DNA of 64,000 nucleotides from Malassezia japonica (lineage: Eukaryota > Basidiomycota > Malasseziomycetes > Malasseziales > Malasseziaceae). Below are positions 51,950 to 62,900 of this stretch, in pieces. How positions within the stretch are numbered: position 1 is the first letter of the stretch; each line of letters opens with the position of its first letter. The DNA is taken from positions 248,001 to 312,000 of the forward strand of contig NC_083374.1 in the NCBI RefSeq assembly GCF_029542785.1, given 5' to 3'. A program made the translations under genes and the position numbers. The notes beneath the pieces are model-generated. The model did not search any database. It was not told the origin of the DNA and saw nothing but the letters and a program-made list of their open reading frames with translations.

Positions 51950-54668
51950 TTAGAGATGCGCCCCCTCCTGCTCGTAGAGGGTCGTGAGGGGGACATGGTC
52001 GCTGGCCCGGGGCCCACGCAGGAACGCGGGCCACGGCACACGCGCCGCCTGCCCCACGCACCATCCATAGACCGCGTCGAGGGTCCGCTCGAGCTCGCCG
52101 GTGCCGATGCCAAACTCGGCGCCGGTATCGTCGATCGTCGGCAGTGCCGCGGCCTCGCGCGTGAGCTCGTCGTGCTCTTCTTTCGCGACGTGCTTGAGCA
52201 GGTCCTTGATCGTGACCATGCCGACGAGCAAGCCGCGCTGCGCCACGAGGATCACGCGGGGACCCATGCGCTTGAACAGGTCCGCGACCACCTCCAGGTC
52301 CAGGTCGGGCTGCACGACCAGCGGCGTGGGGTCGACCCACGCCCCGAGCTCGATGCTTGGCAGCTCGGCGTGCTCCTCCTCGGGTGCAGGCACGTCCATC
52401 TCTTCTTCCGCAAAACTGTCGTCGTACGGCTGCGGCGCCGGGCGAAAGAAGCGCCAAAAGTCGTCCGCACCCACCTCGGGCTCGCTGCGCTGCGTCGTCG
52501 CGAGCGCAAACGCCTCTGAGCTCGCGGGGTGGAAGAGGCAGCGCGCGGTGCGCGGCAAGGCACGCTCGTACTTGGCCTTGCGCACCGCGTAGCGCAGCTC
52601 GCTGCGCGACGCGTAGCCCAGCAGCGTCGCGTCGCTCTCGCTCTGGACGACCGGGAAGCCCTTGTACGCGCCGTGTGCGAGCTTTGTCTCGACCTCGGCG
52701 AGCGTCTGTCCGTCGGCGTAGAGGACGGTGGGGCGGCGGGACAGGAGCGCGCCGACGTTTGTCCCGAATACGTGGTCTTCCTGCTCGAGGAACGGAAAAC
52801 CATTAAACTTGATCACGCGGTCGGACACGCCGCCCTTGCCGTGCAGGTCTGCGACGAGCTTCGCCGTGCCGACGACGAGCATGATCGGCAGAATGTACGT
52901 CAGCGCGCCGGTCAGCTCGAACATGATGACGACGACCGCGACGGTGATGCGTGTGACGCCCGCAAGCGCGCCGGCCGCGCCCATCACCGCGTACGTTCCC
53001 GGGGTGATGCACGGCTCGCCGGCCGTGCACGCCGAAAAGAGGCGCCACGCCGGGTAGGCCGTCTGGAGCGCCTTGACCAGCACGCCGACCATGCGCCCAA
53101 ACGTGGCGCCGACGGCCATCGACGGGATAAAGATGCCCGCCGGGACCTTGCACCCGTACGAGAGAATCACCAAGACAAAGCGCAGGACCGTGGCGACCAG
53201 GAGCGAAAACGCCATCGACCACTGGACGCGCGACTGGCACAGCAAGTCGTTCTCGCTCGCGCCTTCGCACTGGCGAAAGAGCACCTCGAGCGACTCGGTC
53301 ATGTCGAGGCGCAGGAAGCGGTTAAAGTAGGTGACGAGCGCCGTGATCCCCGCGAGGAACACGGCCTCCTCGACGCCGCGCTGTGCGAGCCGCTTGCGGC
53401 GGAAGCGCTGCACCTGCAGGTTGTAGCGCACGACATACTCGCCATAGAGGCCGCCCATAATGCCGATCAGCACGTAAAAGACCAGCTCAAAGTAGTGCCA
53501 GTCGCGCGAGTACTCGACCTGGAACAAGACGAGCTTGCCGGTGCGGAACGGGTTCATGAACGAGAGCGCGACGGTGCTCGCGAGCGCACACAAAAAAGTG
53601 CGCCACATGGTCGACGCCGGGAAGTGGCTCGTCATCTCCTCCAGCGCAAAGAGCACGCCGCCGATCGGCGAGCCGAACGCGACGGCGACGCCGGCCGCGC
53701 TCGCGGCGGTGAGCAGCTCACGCAGCTTCGCCTGGCTCGGCACGAGCCTGCGCAGGAACTGCGCGACGACGTTGCCCATGCAGCACGCGACGTGCACCGC
53801 CGGCCCCTCTTTCCCGACGCTTAGCCCCGAGGCGATCGCGAGCGGCAGACCGATGCTCTTGATGACCAGCGTCCAGAACGACAGGAAGCCGTCGATGATA
53901 AAGCCTGAGAGGACGCACTTGATCTCGGAGATGCCGCTCCCGGCCGCGTACGGCGCATAGTGCTTGACGAGAAACGCACACACAAACGCAAAGAGCACCG
54001 ACATGACAATGTAGACGAGGTACGCCGGCAGCGTCCACTCTGCCCACTCGATCCACTCGGCACACGTCTCGACCGGCCCAATGGGCGCCGGCTCGGACAC
54101 GTTGGCACGCAGCGCGAGCTTGGTCGCCTGGACCAGTGCGCTGCTCACGGTCGTCGTCGCGGTCGCCTGCGCGGCGGCCGCAATCCCGGGGGGCACCGAC
54201 GCGGCGCCGGGGCCGGCGGGGTCCATCTGCTCCCAGCAGCAGAACTTTTTGCTGAGCCACCAGCCCGTGGAGCAGTAGCCCATCTTTAGGTCGGACACCC
54301 ACTCGGTCACGACGCTGATCATTGCCATATTAAGGCCAATGAGGATCCCTGCGTGAGTCGCGCGACGTACCGACCAACACCACAACACCATTCTCGGCCG
54401 CGGAGAGGAGCGCGGTGTGCAGCTTGTACAGCAGCGGCCCTGCCAGCGCACCGATCGACTGCAGCGCCCCACGCACGTACGCGCCAAACGGCAGGCGCGC
54501 GGCCAGCAGGTCGAGGCCGCGCCATGCGAGCGAGCCTTGCTCGTGCACCTGCTCGGCGATGCGCTGTACCTCGGCCTCTTGGTGCATCATTTTCACGCGC
54601 TCACGGCGCCCATCGACGACCCAGTCCACGGTCGAAAACTGCATTAGTCGCAGGACGTACACGCTCAT
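51950..54668 (-). CDS. GEF1: CLC-family chloride channel/transporter (Gef1-like)
   Basis: Chloride channel or Cl-/H+ exchanger of endosome, Golgi or vacuole. Exons 54668-54371 and 54348-51950 give 898 residues; the 22-nt intron joins AENGVVVLVG to GILIGLNMAM. Filter motifs are intact: GSGISEIK (about residue 233), GKEGPAVH with the gating glutamate (about 278), GVLFALEE with the proton glutamate (about 332), and PAGIFIPSMAVGA. Two CBS domains fill the C-terminal third (FLEQEDHVFGTNVGALL; VADLFKRMGPRVILVAQRGLLVGMVTIKDLL). Both glutamates support exchange activity rather than a plain channel. Starts 81 bp from the SAC3 stop on the same strand. Confidence 0.96.
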
Positions 54669-54749
54669 AGTGCTTCGTCTCTTCCAGCACGTCTTCGCGC
54701 AGGTCCGGCGTCGGCGGAGCCGCCCGTGCGCTTTCCATCGAAGTGGAGG

Positions 54750-57700
54750 CTAGGGAGGGCTACGGAGGAGCGTCGCGGTGGACGCCATGAGCTTGCGCAG
54801 GCGGTCGAGGCTCTCGGTGCGCACCGCCGCTTTGGGCTTTGGCGTGGACGGGAGGGCGACGCGCTTTACTGGCGTCACTGGCACGTCGGACGCGGGGCGC
54901 TTGCGCGTCGGGCGCGTGTGGGCGAGCTCGGCCAGGGCCTGCTGGCCGAGCGCCTCGAGCTGCGCCATGTCGCGTGCTTCGATCACGCACGGCGTGTCGC
55001 CGAGGCGTGCGAGTACTTCCGCGACGACCTGCTCGAGGTACCAGGCCACGGAAAAGAGCGGCGCCTCGATCAGCTGCGCGCGCAGCAGCCGCGTCGCGCT
55101 GTTTTCGCTCCACGGCAGCGCGTCGAGCTGGTGCAGCGCGGCGGCGAGGGGGGTATAGGGCGAGGCGTCCGGCAGCGCGAGCTGCACCTCGTCCGTGCCG
55201 CTGCCTGCAGCGACCTGCCGCAGAAAGAGGTTCGTCAGGGCGGTCGCCATGGCAAACGCCGGCGCGCCGTCGAGCTTTGCGATCGCCTCGACCGTCGCGC
55301 GCCACACGTCGTAGAGCGGCGCGATCGCGGGGCGCAGCGCGGGCGTGCTTTCCTCGTGCCATGCAATCGCAGGCACGAGGCCGTGGATCGCGTAGGCAAA
55401 CGCCTCGTCGGCATCGCACGCGGCATCGTCCAGGAGCATCACGTTCACCTGCGCCCACGCACGGCGGTCGAGCACGCGGCACACGACGTGCACCTGCATC
55501 CGCGTCCACGCAATGAGCAAAAGGCGGGGGCGCTCGCGCACGCGCCCTTGCACCTGCCGCATCCGCGCGGCATCCGCGAGCTGCGCCTCGCTGCATGCAA
55601 AGAGCAAGAGGCCGGTATCCGGCCGGACGCTCGCGGCGAGCGCGACGCTCGCATCGTGCACGTCGTACAGACACTCGTCGTCGTCGAGATCGAGCTTATT
55701 CCGCAGCCACAGTGTCGCGGCGCTCGGCGCAGGGAGGCACAGCGACACGGTGTACGTTGCGCCGGGCGGCGGCGGGGCGTCCTCGGACAGCACCACAAAG
55801 TGCTGCAGGAGCAGGTCGGCAAACGTGCCGCGCTGCCACAGGCGCTCGCGCTGGCGCGCGGCCGCCGAGTAGACCGTCTGCAGCGCGCGGTCCGACAGAT
55901 GGCTGCGCGGCTCGGGCGTGTCGAGCGGCGACAGAGGGCGGCGGGGCGTCTCGAATGCGCGGGGCAGCTCGGGCGTCTCGAATGCGCGGGGCAGCTTGGG
56001 CGTGTCAAATGCGCGCCGCTTAGGCGTCTCAAAGAGCCGCCGGGGCTGGATCACGGGCTGCTCCGAGGCGTGCAGCGTCTGCAGCCGCTCGCGGATATCG
56101 CGGAGGCGCGCGGCTTGCACCGCGCGGTCCTGCGCGGCAGCCAGCGCGGTGCGCCACCGCGCGCAGGCGCGGCGCAGCACGGCGCGGCGGTGAAACGTGC
56201 GTGCCGCAGCATCATGCGCCGCGGCGCGCACCGCATCGTCGACCGGCTCCTGCTCGAGGCGCTGCTCGAGGGCATGCGCAAGGCGGTCAACCAGAGATGC
56301 ACGCTGCGCATGGCGGCGGCGGCGGTGCTCGGCGGCAAGTGCATCGTGCGCAATGTCGTGCGTGGCCTGCGTGGCCGCGTCGGTGCACAGGTGCGATGCA
56401 AGGCCCTGCGCGAGTTGGGCGCGCGGCACCTTGGGGCGCGGCGGTGCGGGCGCGGGGTGCGTCGCTCGAGGAGCAGGAGCAGACGCAGACGCAGACGCAG
56501 ACGCAGGCGCAGGGGCCGGGGGTGGTGCCTTGTCGAGCGGCGGCGCAGGTGCGCGAATAGGCGCCGCGGGGGGCACAGTTGGAGCCGGAGCCGGAGCCCG
56601 GGCAGGAGCCGGGGCTTTGGCAGGCGCTCGAGCCGGAGCGGGCGGCGCCGGGGCGAACGAAAACGCGGGCGTCGGCGCTGTCGTCGGCGCCGGAGCGCGC
56701 GCGGCCGGCGGGGCAAACGCCGACGAAACGGCGAAAGGAGGAGGCGCCGCCTTGTCTGGCATGCTACGCTGCGGCAGCGCCAGCTTGGGCATCGGCACAA
56801 CCGGCCGTTCTGACGCCGCAGCCCCCCCGCCATGCGCACCTTTTCTCGCCTCTCCTCCGTCGATAATCGCCTGGCACGGCACCCCCCCCCTCTTTTCCTC
56901 GACCCACTCGCTGAAAGGCGCGACAAACGACTTGTCCTCGTCGAGCACTGTCGCCTTGTTGATTTTCGCGACGTCCGTGCCCTGCACATGCTCGACCTCT
57001 ACGCCGAGGCTCTCGAGGAATGCGCGGCACTGCTCGTGCGTGTCCATTCCCAGCACGCTAGCCACGAATGCGATCGGGAGTCCCATGTGCTGCGGCATGT
57101 ACGCGCGCATCATGGCCTTGACAGCGCCGATGCGCACGCTCGGAAAGAGGTTCTCGGCGAGGCATGCGACGAGGTACGGCACGCGGTCCGTCCTGAGCAG
57201 TGCAAAAAACTTGGTATAAAAATTGAGTGTCGCCTCCGTGTTGCGCGGGTTCCCCCGCTTTTCGAGCAGGTTCGAGCGCTGGATGAGGCCGCGCAGCTCG
57301 ACCGCGAGCTGGATCGGCCCGGCGCGAAAGACGGGCGTAGGCAGCAGCTCGACTTCGCGCAGTGTTTCCGGGTCGCGCGCGTGCATCATGAGGTTGTACG
57401 CGCGGAACTCGGGCTCGTTTGGGCACGTGTGCCCCGCCATGCGCTGGTCGTCGTAGTACTCAATCAGGCTGCGGAGTGTCTTGCGCAGCTGCTCGAGCTC
57501 CTGCTGCTCGCTCCACGACTCGGCGCCGCGCCCGCCCTTCCAGTGCAGGCACAGGATGTGGTAGCGTGCGATGCGCTCGTGGCACTCGATCGAGACGCGC
57601 CCCGTGTCGCTCTGGACGATAAAGTCTTGGCGCACTGCGCGCGTCCTATTCCACAGAAACGGCTGGACGTGCGCAAACTGCGCGTCCCCCGGATCCGCGG

Positions 57701-58112
57701 GCAGCAGCTCGTGGAACAGGTAGTCGAGCGTCTTTCGCAACACGTCTGCTGGCCGCACCTCTTCCGGCAGCGGCAGCTCGCGCCCCGCGGCCGGGCGGCG
57801 GTAGATTTTGACGGCCGCGGCGGGATTCGCTTTCAGCGTGCCGGGGTATACCTCGAGCCGATCGAGTTCTTTTTGGATCTCGCGCTCGAGGCGCTCGTAC
57901 TCGGGGCACATCTCTGCACACGTCCCGACGAGCTTGCTGGCGTCCTCGAGCGACCCCGGGCGCGCGGGGTCGGGAAGCACGCCGCTGGCAATGTACGCTT
58001 TGCGCTTCTGCGCAAACACCTCCTTGAGCTCGGCGAGACGTGCAGTGCTCGCATCAGAGCGCTGCCGGAAGCGCTCCAGGCGCTCCTCCTCCCCGCCCAG
58101 CTCGGCGTGCAT
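54750..58112 (-). CDS. SAC3: TREX-2 mRNA export scaffold Sac3
   Basis: Scaffold of the TREX-2 complex at the nuclear pore, coupling transcription and mRNA export. Single exon, 1120 residues, start MHAELGGEEERLERF. The SAC3/GANP domain covers about residues 60-400: LVGTCAEMCPEYERLEREIQ, VLRKTLDYLFHELLP, RAVRQDFIVQ, RYHILCLHWKG and NFYTKFFALL. A low-complexity Ala/Pro linker follows (nt 56460-56720), then a helical Sus1/Cdc31-binding-type region (ERLRTLHASEQ-like RERLQTLHASEQPV with PRAFETPELPRAFETP repeats). The C-terminal 380 residues contain a less conserved globular region. Divergent from the dynein gene with 50 bp between start codons. Confidence 0.94.
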   Translation of the reverse strand: MHAELGGEEERLERFRQRSDASTARLAELKEVFAQKRKAYIASGVLPDPARPGSLEDASKLVGTCAEMCPEYERLEREIQKELDRLEVYPGTLKANPAAAVKIYRRPAAGRELPLPEEVRPADVLRKTLDYLFHELLPADPGDAQFAHVQPFLWNRTRAVRQDFIVQSDTGRVSIECHERIARYHILCLHWKGGRGAESWSEQQELEQLRKTLRSLIEYYDDQRMAGHTCPNEPEFRAYNLMMHARDPETLREVELLPTPVFRAGPIQLAVELRGLIQRSNLLEKRGNPRNTEATLNFYTKFFALLRTDRVPYLVACLAENLFPSVRIGAVKAMMRAYMPQHMGLPIAFVASVLGMDTHEQCRAFLESLGVEVEHVQGTDVAKINKATVLDEDKSFVAPFSEWVEEKRGGVPCQAIIDGGEARKGAHGGGAAASERPVVPMPKLALPQRSMPDKAAPPPFAVSSAFAPPAARAPAPTTAPTPAFSFAPAPPAPARAPAKAPAPARAPAPAPTVPPAAPIRAPAPPLDKAPPPAPAPASASASASAPAPRATHPAPAPPRPKVPRAQLAQGLASHLCTDAATQATHDIAHDALAAEHRRRRHAQRASLVDRLAHALEQRLEQEPVDDAVRAAAHDAAARTFHRRAVLRRACARWRTALAAAQDRAVQAARLRDIRERLQTLHASEQPVIQPRRLFETPKRRAFDTPKLPRAFETPELPRAFETPRRPLSPLDTPEPRSHLSDRALQTVYSAAARQRERLWQRGTFADLLLQHFVVLSEDAPPPPGATYTVSLCLPAPSAATLWLRNKLDLDDDECLYDVHDASVALAASVRPDTGLLLFACSEAQLADAARMRQVQGRVRERPRLLLIAWTRMQVHVVCRVLDRRAWAQVNVMLLDDAACDADEAFAYAIHGLVPAIAWHEESTPALRPAIAPLYDVWRATVEAIAKLDGAPAFAMATALTNLFLRQVAAGSGTDEVQLALPDASPYTPLAAALHQLDALPWSENSATRLLRAQLIEAPLFSVAWYLEQVVAEVLARLGDTPCVIEARDMAQLEALGQQALAELAHTRPTRKRPASDVPVTPVKRVALPSTPKPKAAVRTESLDRLRKLMASTATLLRSPP

Positions 58113-58162
58113 GGCGCACAGACGAGGGAAGAAACGAAGTACACACCTCCACAACCTCCACC

Positions 58163-59483
58163 ATGGCCGCCGCGGGCGAACGCGTGTGGAGCGCCTTGCT
58201 CGCCGGCGCGCGGCGCGAGGCCGGCGCGACGACGGTCGTGCTCGGCGATCCGGGGTCGGGCAAGTCGACGCTTGTTGCGAGTATCTGTGCGAAAGCGCCA
58301 AAGAAGGAGGCGGCCGGCGCGCTCGACTATACCTACACACACGACGAGCACGGGCTCGTGCATGTCTATACGCTGCACTCGGCGGACGCGAGCGTCGCGG
58401 CGACGCTCCCGTACGCGTTCCCGCCGGTGAGCGAGGGGCGAGCGTCGCTGCATGCGGTGCGTGGCGCGCGCTTTGTGCTTGTGCTCGACTGGCACGCACC
58501 GTGGCGGTTTGTCGAGCAGCTCGAGGCGTGGCTCGCGCTCGTGCGCCACGTCGTGGGGTCTGCCTACGCGCCCGACGAGGACGCGGTGCGTGCTGCGATG
58601 CAGCACGAGCGCGTGCATGCGCTGGGCGGGGGCCGCGCGCTCCCCCCCGGCCTCCTCGCCGAAAACCTCGGCGTGGAGATCACGATTGTGCTCGCCAAGA
58701 GCGACGCGGTGCCGCACCTCCTCAGCGAGCGGCACATTACCGAGGCGCAGCTCGACTATGTGCAGCAGGTCGTGCGTACGATTGCCATGCGGTACGGCGC
58801 GGGGATCGTCGCGACGTCGCGGCAGCGCCCCGGCTCGTTCGAGGCCGCGCGCGCGTTCCTCGCCACGGGCGCCGGCACGGCCTCTACCAACGACGCGGCG
58901 CTCCTGTGCGTCCCGCGGAGCTGGGACTCGTGGAGCAAAATTGCGGTGCTCGACGAGTCGTTTTCGTCGCAGGACACGGCCGCGGCGTGGGAGGCGGACC
59001 TCGGCGGGGCCGACGTCCTGCGCACGCAGTACGCGCAGCGCGTCCCCCCCGCGCGGCGCGAGCGAGGCGCAGGCCGCGGTGCCGATGCCCGACTCTGCCG
59101 CGTTCCTCGCGCAGCTCTACGCGCAGCAGCAGGCGTCCGGCGAGGCGTCCGCGGACGACGTCCCGGGCGCCGCACGCAACGTCCTGGGCCCCCCGTCGCC
59201 GCGTCGACGCTCGACATGCCCGCGGTCGAGGCGGCGCTCGCCGAGCAGCAGGCGCGCCCCGACGAGACGCCGCGGCGCACGCGCCTGACGATGGCCGCCG
59301 CAGACCTCGAGCCGCAGGCCAACTCGCCGGGCGTCACGACGCCGAAGCAGACCGAGGTGCTACACAGCTTCTTCCAGAGCCGTACGTCGTGCTACTTACA
59401 CAGTCCTCAAAAAGCCGGGCAGCCCGGGCTCGGCGCCCGGCACGCCGAGCGCCCGGCGGCCACGCGCGAGGGACGAGTCATAG
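58163..59483 (+). CDS. cytoplasmic dynein light intermediate chain
   Basis: Cargo-adaptor-binding subunit of the dynein motor. Exons 58163-59381 and 59404-59483, 432 residues; the 22-nt intron (59382-59403) restores the conserved FFQSLLKKPGSPGSAPGTP. The N-terminal GTPase-like fold has a P-loop GDPGSGKST, VLDWHAPWRF, ITIVLAKSDAV and PRSWDSWSKIAVLDESF. Between two C runs (59044-59050 and 59189-59194) the reading frame looks shifted by one base: another frame there gives VPMPDSAAFLAQLYAQQQ while the annotated frame gives Arg-rich sequence. Both frames lack stops, so the gene reads through either way. Its stop overlaps the end of the next minus-strand gene by six bases. Confidence 0.9.
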
Positions 59484-59912
59484 GGTATCTTTCCATTCAT
59501 TCTCCTTGTCGTTTGCATCGTGCGCCGCGCGCATCGCGCGGGTCAGCACGTGCGTCGGCGGCGGATGGTCCGTCGCGCGGGGGTCTTGGTACACTGCAAA
59601 ACTGGGGCACCGCGGGCCGAGCGACATGTCGTCGAGGCCGCTGATCAGCGCCGCGACGGACGGCGCACGCGGCGAGCGCACGCGCCGCCGCGGCATCGGC
59701 GGCGTGAGGTGCGCACGCACCGCGTGCTGCCGGGTGTGGTGGGTGCGTGTCGCGAGCGGCGACGCTTGTGCGAGCGCCGCCGCATCGCGCCGTGTATCCG
59801 GCGGGGGCGGCGTGCCCCCGCCCGTTCCTTTGCCGGCCTCGGCGGCAGACCGCCGCTGGACCTCGGCCGCGTCCAGCTCCGCGAGGGGCGTGCGCCGCAT
59901 CGAACGAGGCAT
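59478..59912 (-). CDS. small protein with KEN box, ABBA-like and D-box-like motifs
   Basis: 144 residues, single exon, start MPRSMRRTPLAELDAAEV. No homologous family is recognised. Most of it is predicted to be disordered, with several SP/TP sites (QASPLATR, HLTPP, VRSPRAPS). Three degron-like motifs are visible: RTPL (7-10) or RAHL (66-69) as RxxL D-box candidates, FAVYQD (105-110), which fits the ABBA consensus, and KEN at 136-138. Such a set is found in inhibitors or substrates of the anaphase-promoting complex (Acm1, Mes1, securin). Codon third positions are strongly GC, as in neighbouring genes, which supports real coding. Function is inference from motifs only. Confidence 0.6.
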   Translation of the reverse strand: MPRSMRRTPLAELDAAEVQRRSAAEAGKGTGGGTPPPPDTRRDAAALAQASPLATRTHHTRQHAVRAHLTPPMPRRRVRSPRAPSVAALISGLDDMSLGPRCPSFAVYQDPRATDHPPPTHVLTRAMRAAHDANDKENEWKDTL

Positions 59913-59948
59913 AAGCAACACCGACGCGTTGCATCACGTGAGGGTATA

Positions 59949-62900
59949 CTATGGCGCGTCCCAGCGCGCGGCGCGCTGCTCGTACTCGGCGAGGCGCGCG
60001 GCGGCGATCGGGAACGCGTGCAGCGCCTCGGCCGCGGGCACCAGCTCGGGCGGCGCGGCGAGGGCGTCTGCGCCGGCGACGCCGGTGCGCACGCGCTTGC
60101 GTGCGCGTGTCTTTTTCGGCATGCGGTCCATGGCCGCACACACCTCCCGTAGCGTGTCGTAGGTGGCGAACCACGCGTGCGACGGCGCGAGGAGCGCGGG
60201 GTCGAGCCACGCGGAATCCGGCGCGTCGCCGTCGAGCGTGGCGGCCGCGGGATCGACGTCGGCGACGGCCGCGCGGCGGTTCGGCGGGCGCGCGACGCTC
60301 GCAACCTGCGGCGCCCACGGCCCCTCGGCGCTGGGCGCGGGCGGCTGGTACAGGGGATCGCGTGCGTACGCCTCTTCGTCGCGCAGCGCGTCCGATGCGA
60401 GCATGCGCGGGGCAAGCGCGCTCTCCAGCGCCGGCGGGCGCTCGGGCAGCACCTGCTCAATGACCTGCAGCGCCTCCCACACACGCCCCGAGCACGCGAG
60501 CGCCACGGCGAGCTGGTTAAAGTTGTGTGCGTCAAATGCGAATCCGTCACGCTTGACGCGCTGCCAGATCTGTGCGATGCGCTTAAACTGCCCGTCGTGC
60601 GTGAGGGTGGCCATAATGATCGACAATGGGAAGCACAGCATGCTCCGCTGGTCAGCGCCGACCGACGGCACCCGCTCGATCGTGTGCAGGTACAGCTCGT
60701 CCCACACACGCAGCGCGCCCTCGACGTCGCCCGCGTACCGGTACGCATTCAGCAGCGACGTCCACGCCCGCAGCGACGGCGACGCAGGCGCACACGCGGC
60801 GCGCAGCTGCGCAAAGAGCGCGTCCGCCGCCTCGAGCTCGCCGCGCCGGCTGTGCACGTGGATCAGGGGGAGCAGCATGTTTTCGTACGCGACGCCTTCG
60901 CCGAGCGTCGTGCGGCGCTCGGCGGCGGCGCTCTTGGTGAGCTGCATCGCAAGCTCGCCGGCGACGTGCGACGTCGGATCGCTCTCGGCGTACGAGCGGA
61001 TCAGCACGCCGTACGTCACCGGGCTCGGCTCCATGCCCCGCGCACGCATCGCGTCGAGGTAGTGCCGCGCACGCCGCGACTTGCCGGCACGCAGCAGGGC
61101 GTGCAGGAGGATCGTATAGTGGTGGAGTGTCGCGCCGCCGTGCGACGGCACGAGCGCCTCGTCCATCAGCTCAAAGAGCGACTCGGCGAGGCGCAGGTCG
61201 CGCGCGTCGCACGCGCTCTGCAGCACCAACGCGTAGGTGCGCTCGTCCGGCACCAGGCCGTGGCGCCGCATGGACCAGAGCAGACGCAGCACGCGCGAGA
61301 CGGGCGCGCCGCGCAGCACATGCGCTTTGAGCATCGTCGTGTACACCGCTGCATCGGGGCGCATCGCGGGACGGGGGTGCTGCTGCAGGTACCGGAACGT
61401 GCCAAATGCCGCGCTCCAGTGCCCGGCCTCGACATAGGCGTTGAGCAGCGCATTGTACACGCGGCGCCCAAGCACGACGCCTTGTGCACGGTAGTACGCC
61501 ATGACGCTCGCGGCGCGGTCGGCAAGCCGCGCAGCGCCGAGCGCACGCACAAGGTGCAGGATCGTGGTCGAGGTGACCAACGACGCCTCCATCTCAAGCA
61601 CGAGGTGCAGCGCGGCGTCGGCGTCGGCGTGCCGCGCGGCAATGCGCAGCAGCACGAGGAACATGCGCTCGGGCACCGCGCGGTGCATTTTGTACGCGTC
61701 CAGCACGCCGCGCGCGCCGAGGTAGTCGTCGCGCGCGGCGTACGCAAGCAAGAGGTGGTATACATAGGGCTCCGCGTCGGGACGCTCGTACGCGTCGCGA
61801 AGCGCACGGCCAAAGCTCGTCTCGTACAGGGCCTCGACGCCCTCGACGTCGCCCGCGTGCGCGGCGAGGAGCAGGCTCGTGTGCACACGCATCGGCGCGG
61901 CCATCGCCTCGGGCAGGCGCGCGAGGCGGCGTGCGACACCGTCCGCGTCGCCGTGCGTCGCGTCGTACGTCGCCAAGAGCCGGAGCGTCGCGTGCTGCGC
62001 CTCGTCCGTGTCGACGAGCTGCACGAGCGGTGCAATGACGACTCGGCGGCCGCCGCCCTCGATCAGCACACGCAGCACACGCCGCACGAGCGGCTCGGGA
62101 GGCATGCCGTGCACCCGGCTGCACTCGAGCACGACCTGCGCGGCGGTCTCGGGCGCATGGCGGTTCGCGAGCGCGGCCGCGACGAGGCCCGCGCGGTGCG
62201 CATCGAGCGCACGCACCGCGCCGACCGGATTGGGGAGCGCGGCAAGTATGGTATAGATCGCCTGGCACACCTTGGGAAAGACGGGCTGGACGAGCGCGAG
62301 GGCCAGCGGATTCGCCCACAGCCACGCGGCGAGCGCCGGCGCCGAGGCGGACGGGCCGGTGCGCAGCTCGGCCTGCACGCGCCGGCGCCCCTCGCCGAGC
62401 ACCGCCTTGGCGGCATGGTACAGCACGGCGAGGCCGGGCTTGTGCCGCAGGCGCTGCATCGCGCCCGCGTCGCCCAGTGCACGCACTTCCTTGAGCAGCT
62501 CGGCGTGCGCGTCCAAAAGTGCCGAGAGCTGCGCAAGTGCGTCGTGGTGTGCGCCCCGCGCAACGGACGTCTCGATCTGCAGCGCAGCGAGCCATGCGTG
62601 CTCGTGAAACGGGCGCTCCTGTGCGAGCGCAGCGCACAGGAGGGTATCCAGGCGCTCTGCCGCGTCGCCCGTCTTTTCGAGGCGCAGCACGCGCCGTGCG
62701 CCGCGCCGCACGCTCGCCACGTCGCTTGCATCAATTCCTTCGAGGGCTTCGGCGGCCCTCGCGCGCCGCGCGGGCGCGTCGATCGGCGCGATCGTCGGTG
62801 TCGCGACGCCTGTACGCGCCGCGCTCTGCCGCATGCGCCGCTGCGCCGGCACCGCGACGCCCGGCTCGAGCCTGCGCACGCCGAGCGAGCGCGGCGCGGC

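Noticed and set aside
59029..59062. Possible 34-nt intron explaining the first frame shift in the dynein chain
   Set aside because: No branch sequence inside, and it would not explain the second shift back.
57808..60162. 784-codon plus-strand frame across SAC3, dynein and the KEN-box gene
   Set aside because: Spans three recognised genes in a non-coding frame and has no family motifs.
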